A program made the position numbers and the translations under genes. A model generated the notes under the pieces. It worked only from the letters and a program-made list of their open reading frames with translations. It was not told the origin of the DNA and did not search any database. A stretch of 64,000 nt of DNA from Pseudeuparius sepicola (Eukaryota > Arthropoda > Insecta > Coleoptera > Anthribidae): NCBI GenBank assembly GCA_963920635.1, contig OY987299.1, positions 119,041,373-119,105,372 on the forward strand, in the 5' to 3' direction. Shown here piece by piece: positions 1-12,112 of the stretch; the first letter of the stretch is position 1, and each line of letters opens with the position of its first letter.

Positions 1-1230
1 ATTTGCAAATAAAATTTTAACGCGCTCAATCGTCATATTTTGGTCCCCTCTACTCCCAGTTTCATTTTTTTTACCATATTAATGAAACACCCTGTATAAA
101 TGAATTCATATAATTCATACATTGCTAAGCTGTTTATATTAGACATCTCTGTTTAAATGTATGACACATATTTAGAAAATAAACCAGTGTTAAAAATGTG
201 AAAAAATCGTGCCTGCCTTGAACATCCAAACGCCATGTTGTTTGTTTACTCGGAAGCCCCAGTCAAAGCTGTCACTTTGGCGATTATTCAAAACAGTTAG
301 CTTGTTCAAAATAGATCGTTTTAAAGATGTAAATATATACAAGAAATTATTGAAGGAATGGTATTCGTGAAATAATCTAACAAGAACAACACGTGCCAGA
401 AATTGTTCTTGATAAATTTATTCTTAAGCGCTATTTTGCCCTTTAATTAGCCTTTTATTTTCAGTTATCAGAAAAAATAGACCAGCTAAAGCTCTCGGGT
501 CATATCGGAATCACTTTTTCGTGAATGAATTTCTATATAAAGGCGACTCTTCCATCAGTACATTACTTTTGATAAATTCTTCATTCATGTGGCACTTGGT
601 ACAAAAATCTGTCGCCTTGTCAAAGATCTTTCTTTCCCCAAAATATTATTTAGGTTTTTATTTTATTACTATTTGCCTACTTCTCAAATACAGAAAAAAA
701 ATCAGTACACCAATGCGTTGTCATTTCTCGTTATAAAATTTTTTAAGTTTATTGTCCGTACGGCGAAATGTTGTGATCTGTTTTTACAGGCGGGCCATCG
801 CGTCTGGCAATTGATTAAAAGATCGCGACTGCGACGCGGGCTCACCGTTTTTAATAAAACGGTCCTTGAACCTTCTTCCAAATAAAACCATTTCGGCCGA
901 CTGTTATACAATATAAAAAATGGAACCATACGCCAGATGTTCGCATACGCGAAACATAACCTCAACAGGTTTAGAAACAAATAATATTTTCTTCATCGCA
1001 TCATTGTTGTTACCTGGTCGGTGTTGGTACCCAAAGAATAAGAGAAAGCTAAATAGAATATGTAGTGAAGTCAAATTAGATGAAGAGTTGCCAAGTAGGG
1101 GAAACAATTTATATATACATTTCAAAATTTGGCATTATAGAAGGGTTGTCAATACGAACCAAAAAAGTTTCCATCGTGTATGGAATGTCCCTTTTGGCGA
1201 AGAACCATCTGCAGAATGTATTTGACGATG
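1..1230. other. intergenic, no gene recognised
   Basis: No coding region is supported. Around 64-97 there is a solo CACCCTGTAT end like those of the fold-back elements elsewhere in the window. The stretch 780-890 is more GC-rich than its surroundings, but its short open frames look like chance. Confidence 0.5.
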
Positions 1231-1238
1231 GTTCGTTC

Positions 1239-2300
1239 CAGGTGCTCTTTAAAATAAGGGGACCCAGCATGTCACAGACTATAACGTAGGAAAAGTGAAG
1301 CCTTGAGGGGAAGTTTGTTTTCTGTTGCCTCCAAGGAGACCACAAGGGGGCTGATACAAGGTTATGTTATATGTCAGTGTCCAACTGCCATCAGGTTTTA
1401 TGTGACATGCCAGTGCCATAGATTTTAAAGGAGGCAAAACATTTCCCATCATAATTCACAATTTTTAACTTTTCTAACTTCCAGATACTCAGATGTGTCA
1501 ATTAAAGGTAATGCGGCCGCCTGTAGTAGTAGTCCCAATAATTGCAACCAGATTTTTCCTGTATCGCCTTTAGTAATCCTACAATTCCCATTACGTGGGA
1601 ATTACGTATAAGTAGGTAGTTCAAAACAGATCGTATTTCGAAAATTTTAAATTATTAACCAGGTAGCTTCAATCAGGCCTTTTTTTAAAGAGTTTTTATT
1701 TATCTACGACTACAAGTTTATTTTAATTTTGTGAGGTAGAACTTGGGAGAGAAATGAAATCACAACATTTTTATAATGAACACAGAGAAAAACTACATCA
1801 TTATAACTACTAGTCTAATCTACTACTAGTCCTAATCTTATTAGTCCATCCCGAAATCTGTGAAAGTTCTTTGGGCAGATACTTTCTACAAGGGAAGGAA
1901 GTTCAAGTATACATATTACAAATAATGGAATGAGGAACCTGGTAACAAGGTGCAATAGCGACAAATTCTTAAATAAGCAAAATCGCCACTATATACTGAC
2001 TTACTATACTTATTACTTAAATTCGTTTAAATAATTGCTGGAAATCGATTTCAACTATAAAATAAATTTATTTCATTTGACAGTTGCCACATTCTGTAGT
2101 TGTATACACAAAATTGTCAAGTCTAATTTTTAGAAATCATGGAAACCATTATTAATTTTTACTGACAATCAAAGTACCTGTTATATTCATAGATTCTCCA
2201 ATAAAATGGCATACTTGGCATCACTGAGACCATTAGAATGAGGAAAGAATAATAGGCCTCACTTTGGAAAGTATAATGCTGCTACTTTAAAGAGTCCCTG
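1239..2300 (-). mobile_element. hAT-like non-autonomous element, copy A
   Basis: A 1,062 bp element with CAGG...CCTG ends. The ends are inverted repeats whose outer bases read CAGGNNCTCTTTAAA, followed on one side by TAAGGGGACCCAGC. It is flanked by a perfect 8 bp duplication GTTCGTTC at 1231-1238 and 2301-2308. Eight-base duplications and CAGGG-type ends are typical of hAT elements. The reverse complement of the whole element recurs at 48506-49528. No transposase frame is visible inside, so it would have been moved in trans. Confidence 0.8.
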
Positions 2301-2308
2301 GTTCGTTC

Positions 2309-3681
2309 CCATTTCTTTGGCCAGTATCGACAACCCTTCTAAAAGGTTATTGCCACATTTTGAAAAGTATATACATGTTTTCTCATACAATTTCTAATTT
2401 AACTAAATTAATTTTCGGTTTATAGCAAACATTATTTGTTTCCAAAAATGTGTCACTAAAAACGCACCACTTCGTCACAGTACAGTTTTAGCCTCGTCTA
2501 CCTTGTCTATCCATGTTTTAGTTATAATGCCAAACCGCAATTTCTTCTTGCTTATTTCACTGTAACACCGCAGCAGTATACGCACATAATATATCTATTA
2601 TCCTGGAGCGTATAATAATAATGTTGACCCAATGGTGCTAAAATAATTTATTCACGTTATGAAATTCTAATAAATCTTTCGCGAGGCAAAGCGGGAAATG
2701 TCGCCATCACGGTGACATCAGTCGAGCTTTACCGAATTAATTATAGTAAATATTAAGACATAATGCACTCCCACGTAAGTAGAATTTTTTTTAAGAACGT
2801 ACCACCTGCCCGAATAGGGATGATTAGGACTCATATCGCTTCCTCCTCGCACAAAAGTTGAAAATGTTTATAAAAAATTTCAAACCTATAATAATATACC
2901 TACCAAGCGGCAAGCAGCAACAGTATAACAAGAGAAATCTTTCTTAGCTACTGGTGGTTTTTCCTTTTGTGGATTTTTGGTGCCATGCAAATCATAAACG
3001 GTAAACAAATGAAATGATTACACAAATAATATGGAGGGTCTTATTTGTATAGCCGCCTCGGGTTCTCTGTGTGTGAAAACACGTCGTGCTCATTTTACGA
3101 TTAATATGGCGTATGGTGAACTCGGTGAAGGAGAAAGTGATGATTAAGTAAAACAGAAATAAATAAAACATTGCGTTGCTAATCATTTTAAACGATACGG
3201 TTTTATTGCGGTATCGGGAAATTAATTTTAAAACAATGGGCATTCGGCAAACGCAAAAAAATTCTAGCAGTTATTTTCATTTTTTTCTACTCACTTGTTA
3301 AATGATTTGTCAACACTGGCATGTGAAAACTGGAGTCTTACCTGAAAAAGAATAATAAATCGATAATAAAAACTTAGAAACATACATTGGGAGTTGTTAG
3401 ATATGACTAAATATACACACGCTACATAAAACAAGCGTTAATTTTCGGGAATGGGTTATATATTTGTTTTATAAATAATCAAGCCGTATTTAATTACTGT
3501 GGGTTCCTGCGAATTCTTATTTATAGGCCAATAAAAACCCAGGCTCGTCAAAAAAATAAATATGACTTGTATCTAAGCTTTAATAAACTTACTGAAAGCG
3601 AACATAGACGCCTGTCACTATATTTTGCGCCCTACAAAAAAAAAGTAAGGAAACCTGCATATAGATGAATACAATAGCTTG
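2309..3681. other. intergenic, no gene recognised
   Basis: AT-rich sequence with no supported exon. A minus-strand open frame at 2992-3243 is short, compositionally biased and not recognised. Confidence 0.5.
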
Positions 3682-3797
3682 GTTCCAACAATAGTTCTGA
3701 ATCAGTTCTAGCGAATCAGAATGCAGAAAAGTAGTTTCAGAGTTGCTTTCAACCAATTAGAGCGCTGAAAACTGGTTCAGAACTGCTGTTAGAACAA
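3682..3797. mobile_element. short palindromic MITE
   Basis: About 115 bp whose two ends are imperfect inverted repeats around GTTCTGAAYCAGTT; the left end is near 3682-3712 and the right near 3766-3797. It has the size and layout of a miniature inverted-repeat element. The superfamily is not known. Confidence 0.55.
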
Positions 3798-4008
3798 ACC
3801 CAAGGAAAAAATTACGTGTGCAAATGCGGTCACGTGACTTGCAGTAACTGTAAAATTTAACATTTAACAACAAATGCCCAACTTTATTCGAAAATATCAG
3901 ATATTTAATTTTTCGAAACTGAAAATATGACAGAAATTACTTTCAAATCAAGTGGGCCAGGACCCCAAATATGTACAATACCTAGTCAAATTTTTTCAAC
4001 TTTTTTTA

Positions 4009-4320
4009 AAGGAAGATCACGGGTTTACAAGTTTAATATAACGACTCTACTCTATAATTGTAAACATTCCAAGCTTTCGTTCTTGCTTAAAACCTTCGTC
4101 AGGGCTGAAGATAAAATGGAATTAAACCATAAAATTACAAAAAAAAAAAACAGTTTATAGTGACAACATTATATAATAAATAAATTTAATATGTTATTGA
4201 TTTAATTCCAATATCCTCAACCCTGACGAAGTTCTTAAGCAAGAGCGAAAACTTGCAATGTTTACAATTATAGTGTACAGCCGTTATATTAAAGTTGTAA
4301 ACCCGTGATCTTCCTCCTTT
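4009..4320. repeat. fold-back hairpin with hammerhead-like core motifs
   Basis: The segment 4009-4112 is nearly repeated in reverse complement at 4222-4318, leaving a loop of about 110 bases. Each arm carries CTGACGA followed by a short hairpin and GAAA (plus strand near 4227-4256; minus strand in the other arm). That is the order of a hammerhead core, but stems I and III do not close convincingly here. It may be a decayed relative of the better motif at 34821-34860. Confidence 0.5.
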
Positions 4321-4389
4321 ATCAATAAGTTCAGCAGTGACATTTTCAATTTGTGTTTTTTTTTGTCATTCGCACCTCTTGTTTCACTT

Positions 4390-4408
4390 ATCTTGGGACA
4401 CCCTGTAT
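4390..4408 (+). repeat. solo fold-back end (GACACCCTGTAT)
   Basis: A single outward-facing end of the ACAGGGTG fold-back type, with no opposite end nearby. It is probably the remnant of a truncated copy. Confidence 0.45.
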
Positions 4409-4461
4409 GTATCTGCTAGAGAGATCAGTTCTGACGAAAGGAAACAAAGTAAACCGCTTAT

Positions 4462-5138
4462 AGTCCTCCTGACGGCAGAATGCGTGCGACGCAAGAGGGA
4501 AGAACTCGTAAATATTATAGAATTAGTCAATTTTGTGTAACTCACTGACTTAATTTTCATATAATTGTTATTTAATTTATAGTTAATATTATTCTTAACG
4601 GTGATGCCTTAGACTATGGAAGAAGGCAAACCCTTATAACATTGGCAATTATTTCTTGTGCGCTTGAGAATGCAACGTTATTCCGTGTTTACTCATTTTG
4701 CGCACGTTAACTCCCGAACATACGAAACGCCACTGAGCTCTCTGCCAAGCTTGCCGGCGGCCAAAAAAGTGAGCGCTGTGTGGTAGCCCAAATACGCAGA
4801 TAACAGTACGTACGATACACACAGGTACAAAGCGCGTTGGCTAACTGGTTTTGTCGGCCGGTTCGCTGGCAGAATTGCTTTGTTGCCGTATTTCAAAGGC
4901 GATGGCAGACGCCACGATGTTGAAGAAAATATAATAGGTATTTTATTACACCGAATTGAAAATAAATGATAAATAAAAATGAGTAAGTGGTCGCGTGATG
5001 CGAGCTTTTTTTTTCGGTATTACAGAGTTCAGAAATTCGGCTTCAATATATGCTAAAACTTGTATTTGATAACGACTACTCGTATAGGAAATCTCGCAAC
5101 GCTGCCCGCATTCTTTAGAAACGTTTTCTTTCCTGCGT
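4462..5138 (+). repeat. dispersed 0.68 kb repeat, copy 1
   Basis: This stretch matches 43352-44045 in direct orientation over its full length, with small indels. The match starts at TATAGTCCTCC and ends near CGTTTTCTTTC. It is not clearly flanked by a duplication, has no recognisable inverted termini and no credible protein. A solo LTR or an untranslated part of a retroelement is possible; the class is undetermined. Confidence 0.7.
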
Positions 5139-5482
5139 TGAATATACTTCAGAACATGAGTTGTTACCATGCCTTACGCCCATGCCGCGCAATCGATTCA
5201 CGGAGCATTCGTCTAGACCCATAAACCCAAAATCCATTGCTAATGCGCTATTTTTACGAACACTCTGTGTATACACAATCGCCGAAAATAACCATTGGGC
5301 CGTTCCGCACATCCGTCGGCGGTGTCTGGCGTTATTATAACATTCGATATTAATTCACAAAAAAAAGCGCTTAAAGAAACAAATCGTACATTGCAAATAA
5401 GCAAATTCGCCGGAAAATAAATGGAACAAACATTCAGTTCAATGCTCCGCTGATTGGATTGGGTTACAATGGGCGTGCGGGG
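5139..5482. other. intergenic, nothing recognised
   Basis: No exon or repeat boundary could be supported. The short open frames on the minus strand are not recognisable. Confidence 0.4.
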
Positions 5483-5484
5483 TA

Positions 5485-6538
5485 GAGGAAAGTCGCCTAA
5501 TATGGGGTACATTTTTGTAATCCCCCTAAAAGTTAAGTATTTTTAAAAGAATCAACGTAACTTTTTTCAAAATTGGACTTCATCCCTTACGCAACCTGAT
5601 TGTCTGCTTGAAACTATAACTAAAATTCTAACTTTTTCGTTTTATGCTTTTAAACTTTTTTAGGCAACTACCCCATATTAGGAAACTCTATCCCCAATAT
5701 GGGGTACCGATAAGAAATGATTAAAATTGGTGTGTAAATAAAATACCTACGAAAGAAACAGGTGGGTTGGGTAAAAGTTCGTTCGTATTTGGTGTTATTT
5801 TAAAAACAAAACAAAAATTATCAAAAAATAATTTTTAAAACAATTGTAAAACTATTTAAATATTCAATTGGTACAAAAGTAAATATTTTTCTCTGTTTCC
5901 ATAGCATGATTGACTACCATAAACAATATCTTCAGCTGCTCCATTGATTTTTACATCTTTCCAACGTTGTCTGAGGCACTCCATGTGTTTGGGAACTTTT
6001 AAAGTATCCCATTCTTTTTTCCCTACAAACTGCAGCTATCATATTTTTAGGATCCTAAGACTTTCTTTCTTTGTTTGGTATCTGAAATTAAAAAGGAAAG
6101 CCAAATTAAATTAAATGGAGCTTATTATGGGGTACCCCAAATTAGGAATCCATATTAGGCCTAGGGTAGTAGTAAAAATAAAACAGTAGATTTTAAGAAA
6201 TAAGAAAATGTATATATAAAAGAACCAGTCTAAGCCAAAACTAGCCCATAATACAAGCTTTGAACAACATGCAATAATTTAACTTACCTTTTTTGAAGCC
6301 AAATTCACACGATTTTCTAGAAGCTGAAAAATTTCAATACGCTCACTAATTTTGTTGGTCATGTTGTATTGGAACTGTAGCTCTCTGCATCGCAAGATGT
6401 TTTCTAGTTTACTAGTTACATGTCACTTCTAGAAGCTTAGTATAGCCCCCACCAAATAGATGGCAGCACCTTAGATCCTGAGAAATTAAGGTACCTACCA
6501 CATATTAGGGACTATCCCCGTATTAGACGACTTTCCTC
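5485..6538. mobile_element. TIR element, TA-flanked, with repeated CCTAATATGGGG motif
   Basis: The ends are inverted repeats beginning GAGGAAAGTCG(C/T)CTAATA; both are bordered by TA (5483-5484 and 6539-6540). The motif CCTAATATGGGGTA or close variants recurs near both ends and inside (about 5496, 5668, 5695, 6127, 6150, 6500 and 6515). TA borders suggest a Tc1/mariner-like or other TA-targeting transposase. There is no transposase frame. Confidence 0.7.
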
Positions 6539-6540
6539 TA

Positions 6541-7128
6541 TACCTACTCGCGGTGAAGTACAATATTCCGCGATTTTTGCTTGTGTGGATTGGCACTTCA
6601 AATCAGTTTGTGTAGGAGATAAATAATCTGGTATTGTGAAGTTGTAATAAACGATTCTAGTATTGGGATCAGAATTGAGTATGAGAGCTTTGCAATTGAA
6701 ACTGTAGTAATTTTTTCGAAGAATCGCAAGCATTACACCGTTGCCTGATATTTATAAGACTTTTCTCACGGCTATAGCTTCCTGTCCTGGAAATCTGGGA
6801 AACAGGTCATGTCATGAAATTCAAAAGGTCAAAATCAAAATGTATGCAACATTTCATCCATCTTGGCCAGCTGTGATTCAAATCAAAGTTTTCGAAAGAC
6901 TTTGGCGTATCTGGCACACAAAATGTACGTTACTTAAAAACAGAAAAAGTGTTCCTAAATTTCCAAGGCATACTTGATTTTTCGAAACTAAAATAATTAT
7001 GGCATGAATTAGAACCAAGCAGGTCGAAATTCCACATGAAATTTTAATTCGTTTTTTTTTGTCTTCCACCAGTCCTTTCCTTTATCCGGCGACACACTGA
7101 AGAACTACGGGACTGGGGACACCCTGTA
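6541..7128 (+). repeat. sequence ending in a solo ACCCTGTAT fold-back end
   Basis: No gene is recognised. The stretch ends at 7107-7124 with GGGGACACCCTGTAT, the outer end of the fold-back class, but no matching left arm is present, so this is probably a truncated element. Confidence 0.4.
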
Positions 7129-10120
7129 TCCATTTACGAATTGAACTGAACTAATTTTTCAAATGAACCTTTGACATCAAGATCAGTAAAATCGGTCCTA
7201 AAATTTAAAAAAATAGGAAGTGGCAGTTTTATGGAGATAGCCCCATCAGAAAGTTCACCTAGCATCTAGGACTATGTTCCTGTACTTTTCCTACCTTTAA
7301 AGTAGAAGAAAGTAGATTCTTATATGCCTATCTTACCTAAAATGAATGCATTTTTAAGATTGAATTTGTGTTATTTTAACCACTTATCGAAGACGTGTGA
7401 TTTTGTGGTAATCTTTCTACGAATTCCCTTTTACTAATTGGGCCAACCCAAAAGGCATAAATGCTTTTAGTTCTGTGGTACATTTCTTGATAGAACTCTG
7501 GTGATGTTTTTAAAATCTATAAAGAGCACCATATGTAATTTTGTTTGAATTTGATAAATATATCTTCTTCTTGGATCTTAAAGCCCTACTATACTGACTG
7601 TCCTACATTTCACCTCGTCAACCTTGTTCGGAACCTTTTTTAAATTTGTTCACTATATGCAACGATATATATAGGAATAGATGACTCACGATAATACAAA
7701 TAACACGGTTTTATTTTGCTTCTACATTAGCGGGTCGGAGAGAAGAAGACCAAGTAATATGTTTACATTGGCATTTCTTAAATTCAGTCTTTCCTATTTT
7801 GTAATGCATAATAAATAGTTTTTTGATAGACTTGTATATCGTATATACCTATGTATATGCTTTGAGATACTTATACTTACAAAATAATCTAAATCGTATA
7901 AAACAACTGGAAAACTTGAATGTGCCAATAATATTTTAAAATCATGAAACAAAACAAGTTGCCTTTTGAAATGTATCTATTATTGTTGATTAGATGTCAA
8001 GTCCTTGGTTCAACTTTAGTTAACAATATAGGAATTTCCTGTATTATTCTGAAAGACTAAGCAATTCAATGCTAGTACATAGATTTTAGATCTAAAATAT
8101 AGTTGTTACCACCCAGTCAGAGTTTTAAGTTGTATTAGAAATGCAGGTTTTTACTTTTAAGTGTTTCGTCGCCTGAACAGCATAAAGGCTGTAACCGGGG
8201 CTACACATGCGACCCCTTATCGCGCCAGGTAACCCGCTAGGTAACTTCCAGAAATAATTAAAACAGGGTTATGGTACACAGAGGCCATTACAACTTTATG
8301 TCTTCGCAGTGAAAAACGTGTTAATTATTTTAAATGGCCGTACAGCTTTCCAATTTTCCGTGCGGGGTAGCGGACAAATTACGAAGGGGAAAATGCGGGG
8401 ATATCAATGTTGAAAGATGATATTTTGTAAACTAGCTCAATTAAGGAGGAATTCGCCTAGTCAAAAACGTGGGCACACTAGTCGAACTACTATAATGTGA
8501 CAGAGTTGATTTTGACAGATGTAGATGGCGCTTATATACAATCAAAATATAATTAGATGTGATGGAATCTGAATTATTGTTCCAAATATAAAGTGATATT
8601 TACCAATTTTTAAAGACTCAATGCAATATATTTGTTTCCGTTGTAAATTTAGGTACCTACTTTAGGGACTGATCTATAACTTTGAAATATACTGCCACCT
8701 TCTCTTTGGATTTTCGCAAGGAAGATGTAAAATGTTAAAGTTTTTATAGAAACTCAGAACACGCTTATAAATACCTACTATAATCATATTCCTGCGAGGT
8801 TTCTTATAATCTTATTAATAAATTACAGAGCAAACATGTTCACCTATGAATTATAATATGGAGGGTGTATCCGCCATCCGCCTCTTACAATAATTAATGT
8901 ACTTATGACCGATACACCCTGTATATGAATCTGACCTAATTTTTTTCCGGTTTAAAACATTCCAGCTGTCAACCCCTCTTCGCGTGGCGTCACTCAAATG
9001 TGTCGGATTTTCACCCCACGTCAATTCTTTACTAAAAATAGATATGGGTATAGGATACCTATATCTGTAATTTTGGCTGTATTCAAAAAATATATTATAA
9101 TTTTATATTAAGGAACATCTAGAAATTGTGAACCATTGGCATCTAGCACGTTTCCTAAAAAATAGCAAAAATTTTCACATATAAATATTGAATCAACATG
9201 CATGTTGCTGCTTTTCAATATTCGGGGTGTAAAAGTTAAAGAAAAACAAATTCTACTTTTTTCTTTTGCCATAATATTTCAGAATAGATTCGTTGCAGTT
9301 GGTTGAAAATTGTAGTACCTATTTATCTTTTGTAGACTGCACTCTACTTTTTTTAAAATAAAATGGAATAAAAATGTTATCTATACTTGTTGAAAGACAG
9401 AAATTCTCCTTTTTTCAAAATATCATATTTAGGAAACAGATAAACAAAGGAAACCGACCAGCATCTAGACATAGTTGATTGTTAAAAATCGAGAAAGGTG
9501 ATCAAGATCCTTTGACTAGTAGCTAGCTACATAGATGGGCACGTAATGATTAGTATAGTTATCATATTTGGAATTAATTATTATTTAATGGACTGGGAGG
9601 GGCAGGCGGTTTCAATTTAGAAACTCCGTTATAGGAACTCAGTTTAGTGTATGAACAAAAAAAGGAATAAAAAAAGGTGAAACTAGTATCTTTGTGAAAT
9701 ATTAAACATTAATCCTAATTGTTCGAAAGAAAAAATTCGGTTATTGCTAAACAAAAATCTTTTATTTTTAATTTTATACCCCAAACTAATTTTTAAGCTT
9801 TTTTCGTAATTCCTTCGACTAAACTTAATTTTGTCTACATATAAGATCAATTTTATAAGACTTGTATGAAATACTATGTATTCGCTAAATTCATCGTCCA
9901 CAAGTGCACAATAATAACCTTTACCAATATTTTTTTTCTCGCTTTTTGCGCTTGTTTCATGTTCATTTTTTCTTTCATTTACTCCAAAAATTAGAATTTA
10001 GGTTTGAAAAATCGGGTCGGCAAAAAATCTTACCGCATGTTTTATTTATGATTTCCGGCTAAATGATAATACATTTATTTCTTTTTAATCGTTATAATGA
10101 ATAAATGGTATAACACTTAA
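7129..10120. other. intergenic, no gene recognised
   Basis: AT-rich with no supported exon. A small palindrome-like pair, GAGGGTGTATC near 8864 and GATACACCCTGTAT near 8910, looks like a reduced fold-back. The segment 8170-8430 is less AT-rich but not recognisably coding. Confidence 0.45.
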
Positions 10121-10123
10121 GTA

Positions 10124-11255
10124 TACAGGGTGTCCAACTTTAAAACAGTACAAATCCGTAAAATCTTCATTTTCTTTCATCTTCTTTTGACTTTCCTACC
10201 ATATTCAAAATGCAAATCCAGGGCCGGCTGCGATTTTTTTGTACCCCCGATTTTCACGAAAACCTTTTAGCGATTTATTTATTCAAAATCTGACTCCGCA
10301 GCGTTAATCAGAAAAAATATACAGGGAGTTCCGTCCTGCAGGGTGTCAAAGTTGAGCAAAATAGTAATTTTAAAGGCATCTGCCGAGTCAAGTGTGCCAT
10401 GGAATACCCGCAAAACAGTTGAATGGTCAATAGGACCACTCAAGTCGTTGGTGTGCAAAGGTTCAATACAAAATATACAGAGTGTTCTTATCTGTGCCAT
10501 CTCAAATTACTGAATTTTTGGAACTTTATACGGGTTAAAAATCGAGTATAGGTATCAAAACAGCTCCACACACTATAAACGAACTAAATCTAAAGAAACC
10601 TGCCAGTCAGTAAGCCCATATCAGTTAAGGTTGCTGGTGTGCCACAACAGGAAATGCACAGAAAATGTATCATCTTAGACCGTGACTTTGTTGAGATAGG
10701 TCCAATAATTTAAATTGGTTTTATTTGTTTCAATATTTTTTCAATGATTCCAGAGCAATCTTGATCCGTATAAATTTTATAAAATTTCACAATTTTGAGA
10801 TGGCTCAGAGAAAAATACCCTGTATATTTTTATAGTAAATATTTTCACACCAACATTTGGATTGGTCCTGTTAGCCATTCAACTGTTTTGAAGGGATTCC
10901 ATGCCACACTTGACTCGCCAGATGCCTTTAAAATTCCTATTTTGCTCAACTTTGACACCCTACAGAATGGAACCCCCTGTATATTTTTTATTCAAATTTG
11001 GCATATAGGGGTTTTGGGGTGTTCTGATTAACGCTGTGGTGTCAGATTTTAAATAAAAAAAATCGCTAAATGGTTTTCGTGAAAATCAATGGTATAAAAA
11101 AAATCGCAGCCGGCCCTGGATTTGCTTTTTGAAAATGGTAGGAACGTTAAAAGAAGCGGTTTTTGAAGGCCTTTCAAACAAAAAAGTTTAGGCGATTATC
11201 TCCAAAAATGAAGATTTTTTCGGATTTGTACAGTTTTAAAGTTGGACACCCTGTA
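10124..11255. mobile_element. fold-back element FB1 (ACAGGGTGTCC ends)
   Basis: The outer ends are TACAGGGTGTCCAACTTT and its reverse complement. The left arm (10124 to about 10440) pairs with the right arm (about 10860-11255) with moderate divergence. Inside the left arm a second end-like sequence (ACAGGG near 10321, then GCAGGGTGTCAAAG near 10339) is mirrored near 10955-10982, so the arm has an outer and an inner module. No transposase frame is present; open frames across the arms are mirror images and not genes. Confidence 0.75.
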
Positions 11256-11870
11256 TGTAAACTATTATAATTATTGTATAAATTAGTGAAATATAAGAGT
11301 ACCTATTAAACTCTTAACTCACATAACTGTATATTAACATATACCTACCGCTTTTAGCCCTATTGCGCAAGGCAAGGCGCAGGGAACGAAAAGAGATTAT
11401 ATTCGCCGCCATTCTTAACCCTATATTGGCAGTTTGAATGGTGTCTACTTTATTCCTTGTTTAATTTTTTTATACTGCATGAATGAAATTACATTATACT
11501 TTTTGAAAATCATAAAAGTCACCGTGCAACATGCTTTTTTGAGAGATGCGTTTTTAGTTTTTTATCGAGATTTTTTTCTTTTATATTTTCTACAGTTAAT
11601 AGCTTTTCGTTTTCATAATTACGAGATCAAAAAATGACTTGGTATAGCATTGTAAAAATGCGAAGAGACTTTTACATCCAGATTGTGAAATTACATTCCA
11701 TAGATAAGTAAATAGGTGTAATTTTTTGCCAAATAATGTTTTTTTTATTGATATTTTCTGATTTCTTGCTGATTTTTAGGTCTTCAAGATAAGAAACTAA
11801 ATTTAGAAAGTGACTTAGTACTCTAGGTGTCAGCGACAATATATTATTCACTGGAACGACTCTATATATC
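11256..11870. other. intergenic, nothing recognised
   Basis: Low-complexity AT-rich sequence with no supported feature. Confidence 0.4.
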
Positions 11871-11909
11871 ACAGAATATATACGCTACGCGTAGCGTATA
11901 TTTTCTGTG
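11871..11909. repeat. near-perfect 38 bp palindrome
   Basis: ACAGAATATATACGCTACG is followed directly by its reverse complement with one mismatch; the centre is near 11889. It could extrude as a cruciform. It does not resemble a known site and sits just upstream of the open frame at 11942. Confidence 0.6.
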
Positions 11910-11941
11910 TTATATATGCGTGTTCTATTTATTCGTTTTGA

Positions 11942-12112
11942 GGAACAGGACTTTTTCATGCAACACGAAAGAACGTGAAAAGTGGCCCTCTACCTTCTAG
12001 AAACCTAACCGAAGAAGAAGTGGAGTCAAAATTGGTAAGACTACCAAAGAAATGCATTCCGCTTCAAGAAGTAACTCATGGAGATGAGGAAAATGGTGAC
12101 ATTGTAATAGGG
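11942..12112 (+). pseudogene. unrecognised open frame interrupted by a TIR element
   Basis: The frame GGA ACA GGA... is open for about 57 codons with balanced, charged composition (for example LTEEEVESKLVRLPKK). It stops a few bases inside the TIR element that begins at 12106. Just beyond the element, 13817-13930, another frame is open for 37 codons (for example FLEQVELTEKCKRQQQ). This suggests a former exon split by the insertion. The protein family is not recognised and no start codon or splice site is certain. Confidence 0.35.

Noticed and set aside
4428..4446. Another hammerhead core (CTGACGAAAGGAAAC)
   Set aside because: No stem II can form between the two core words.
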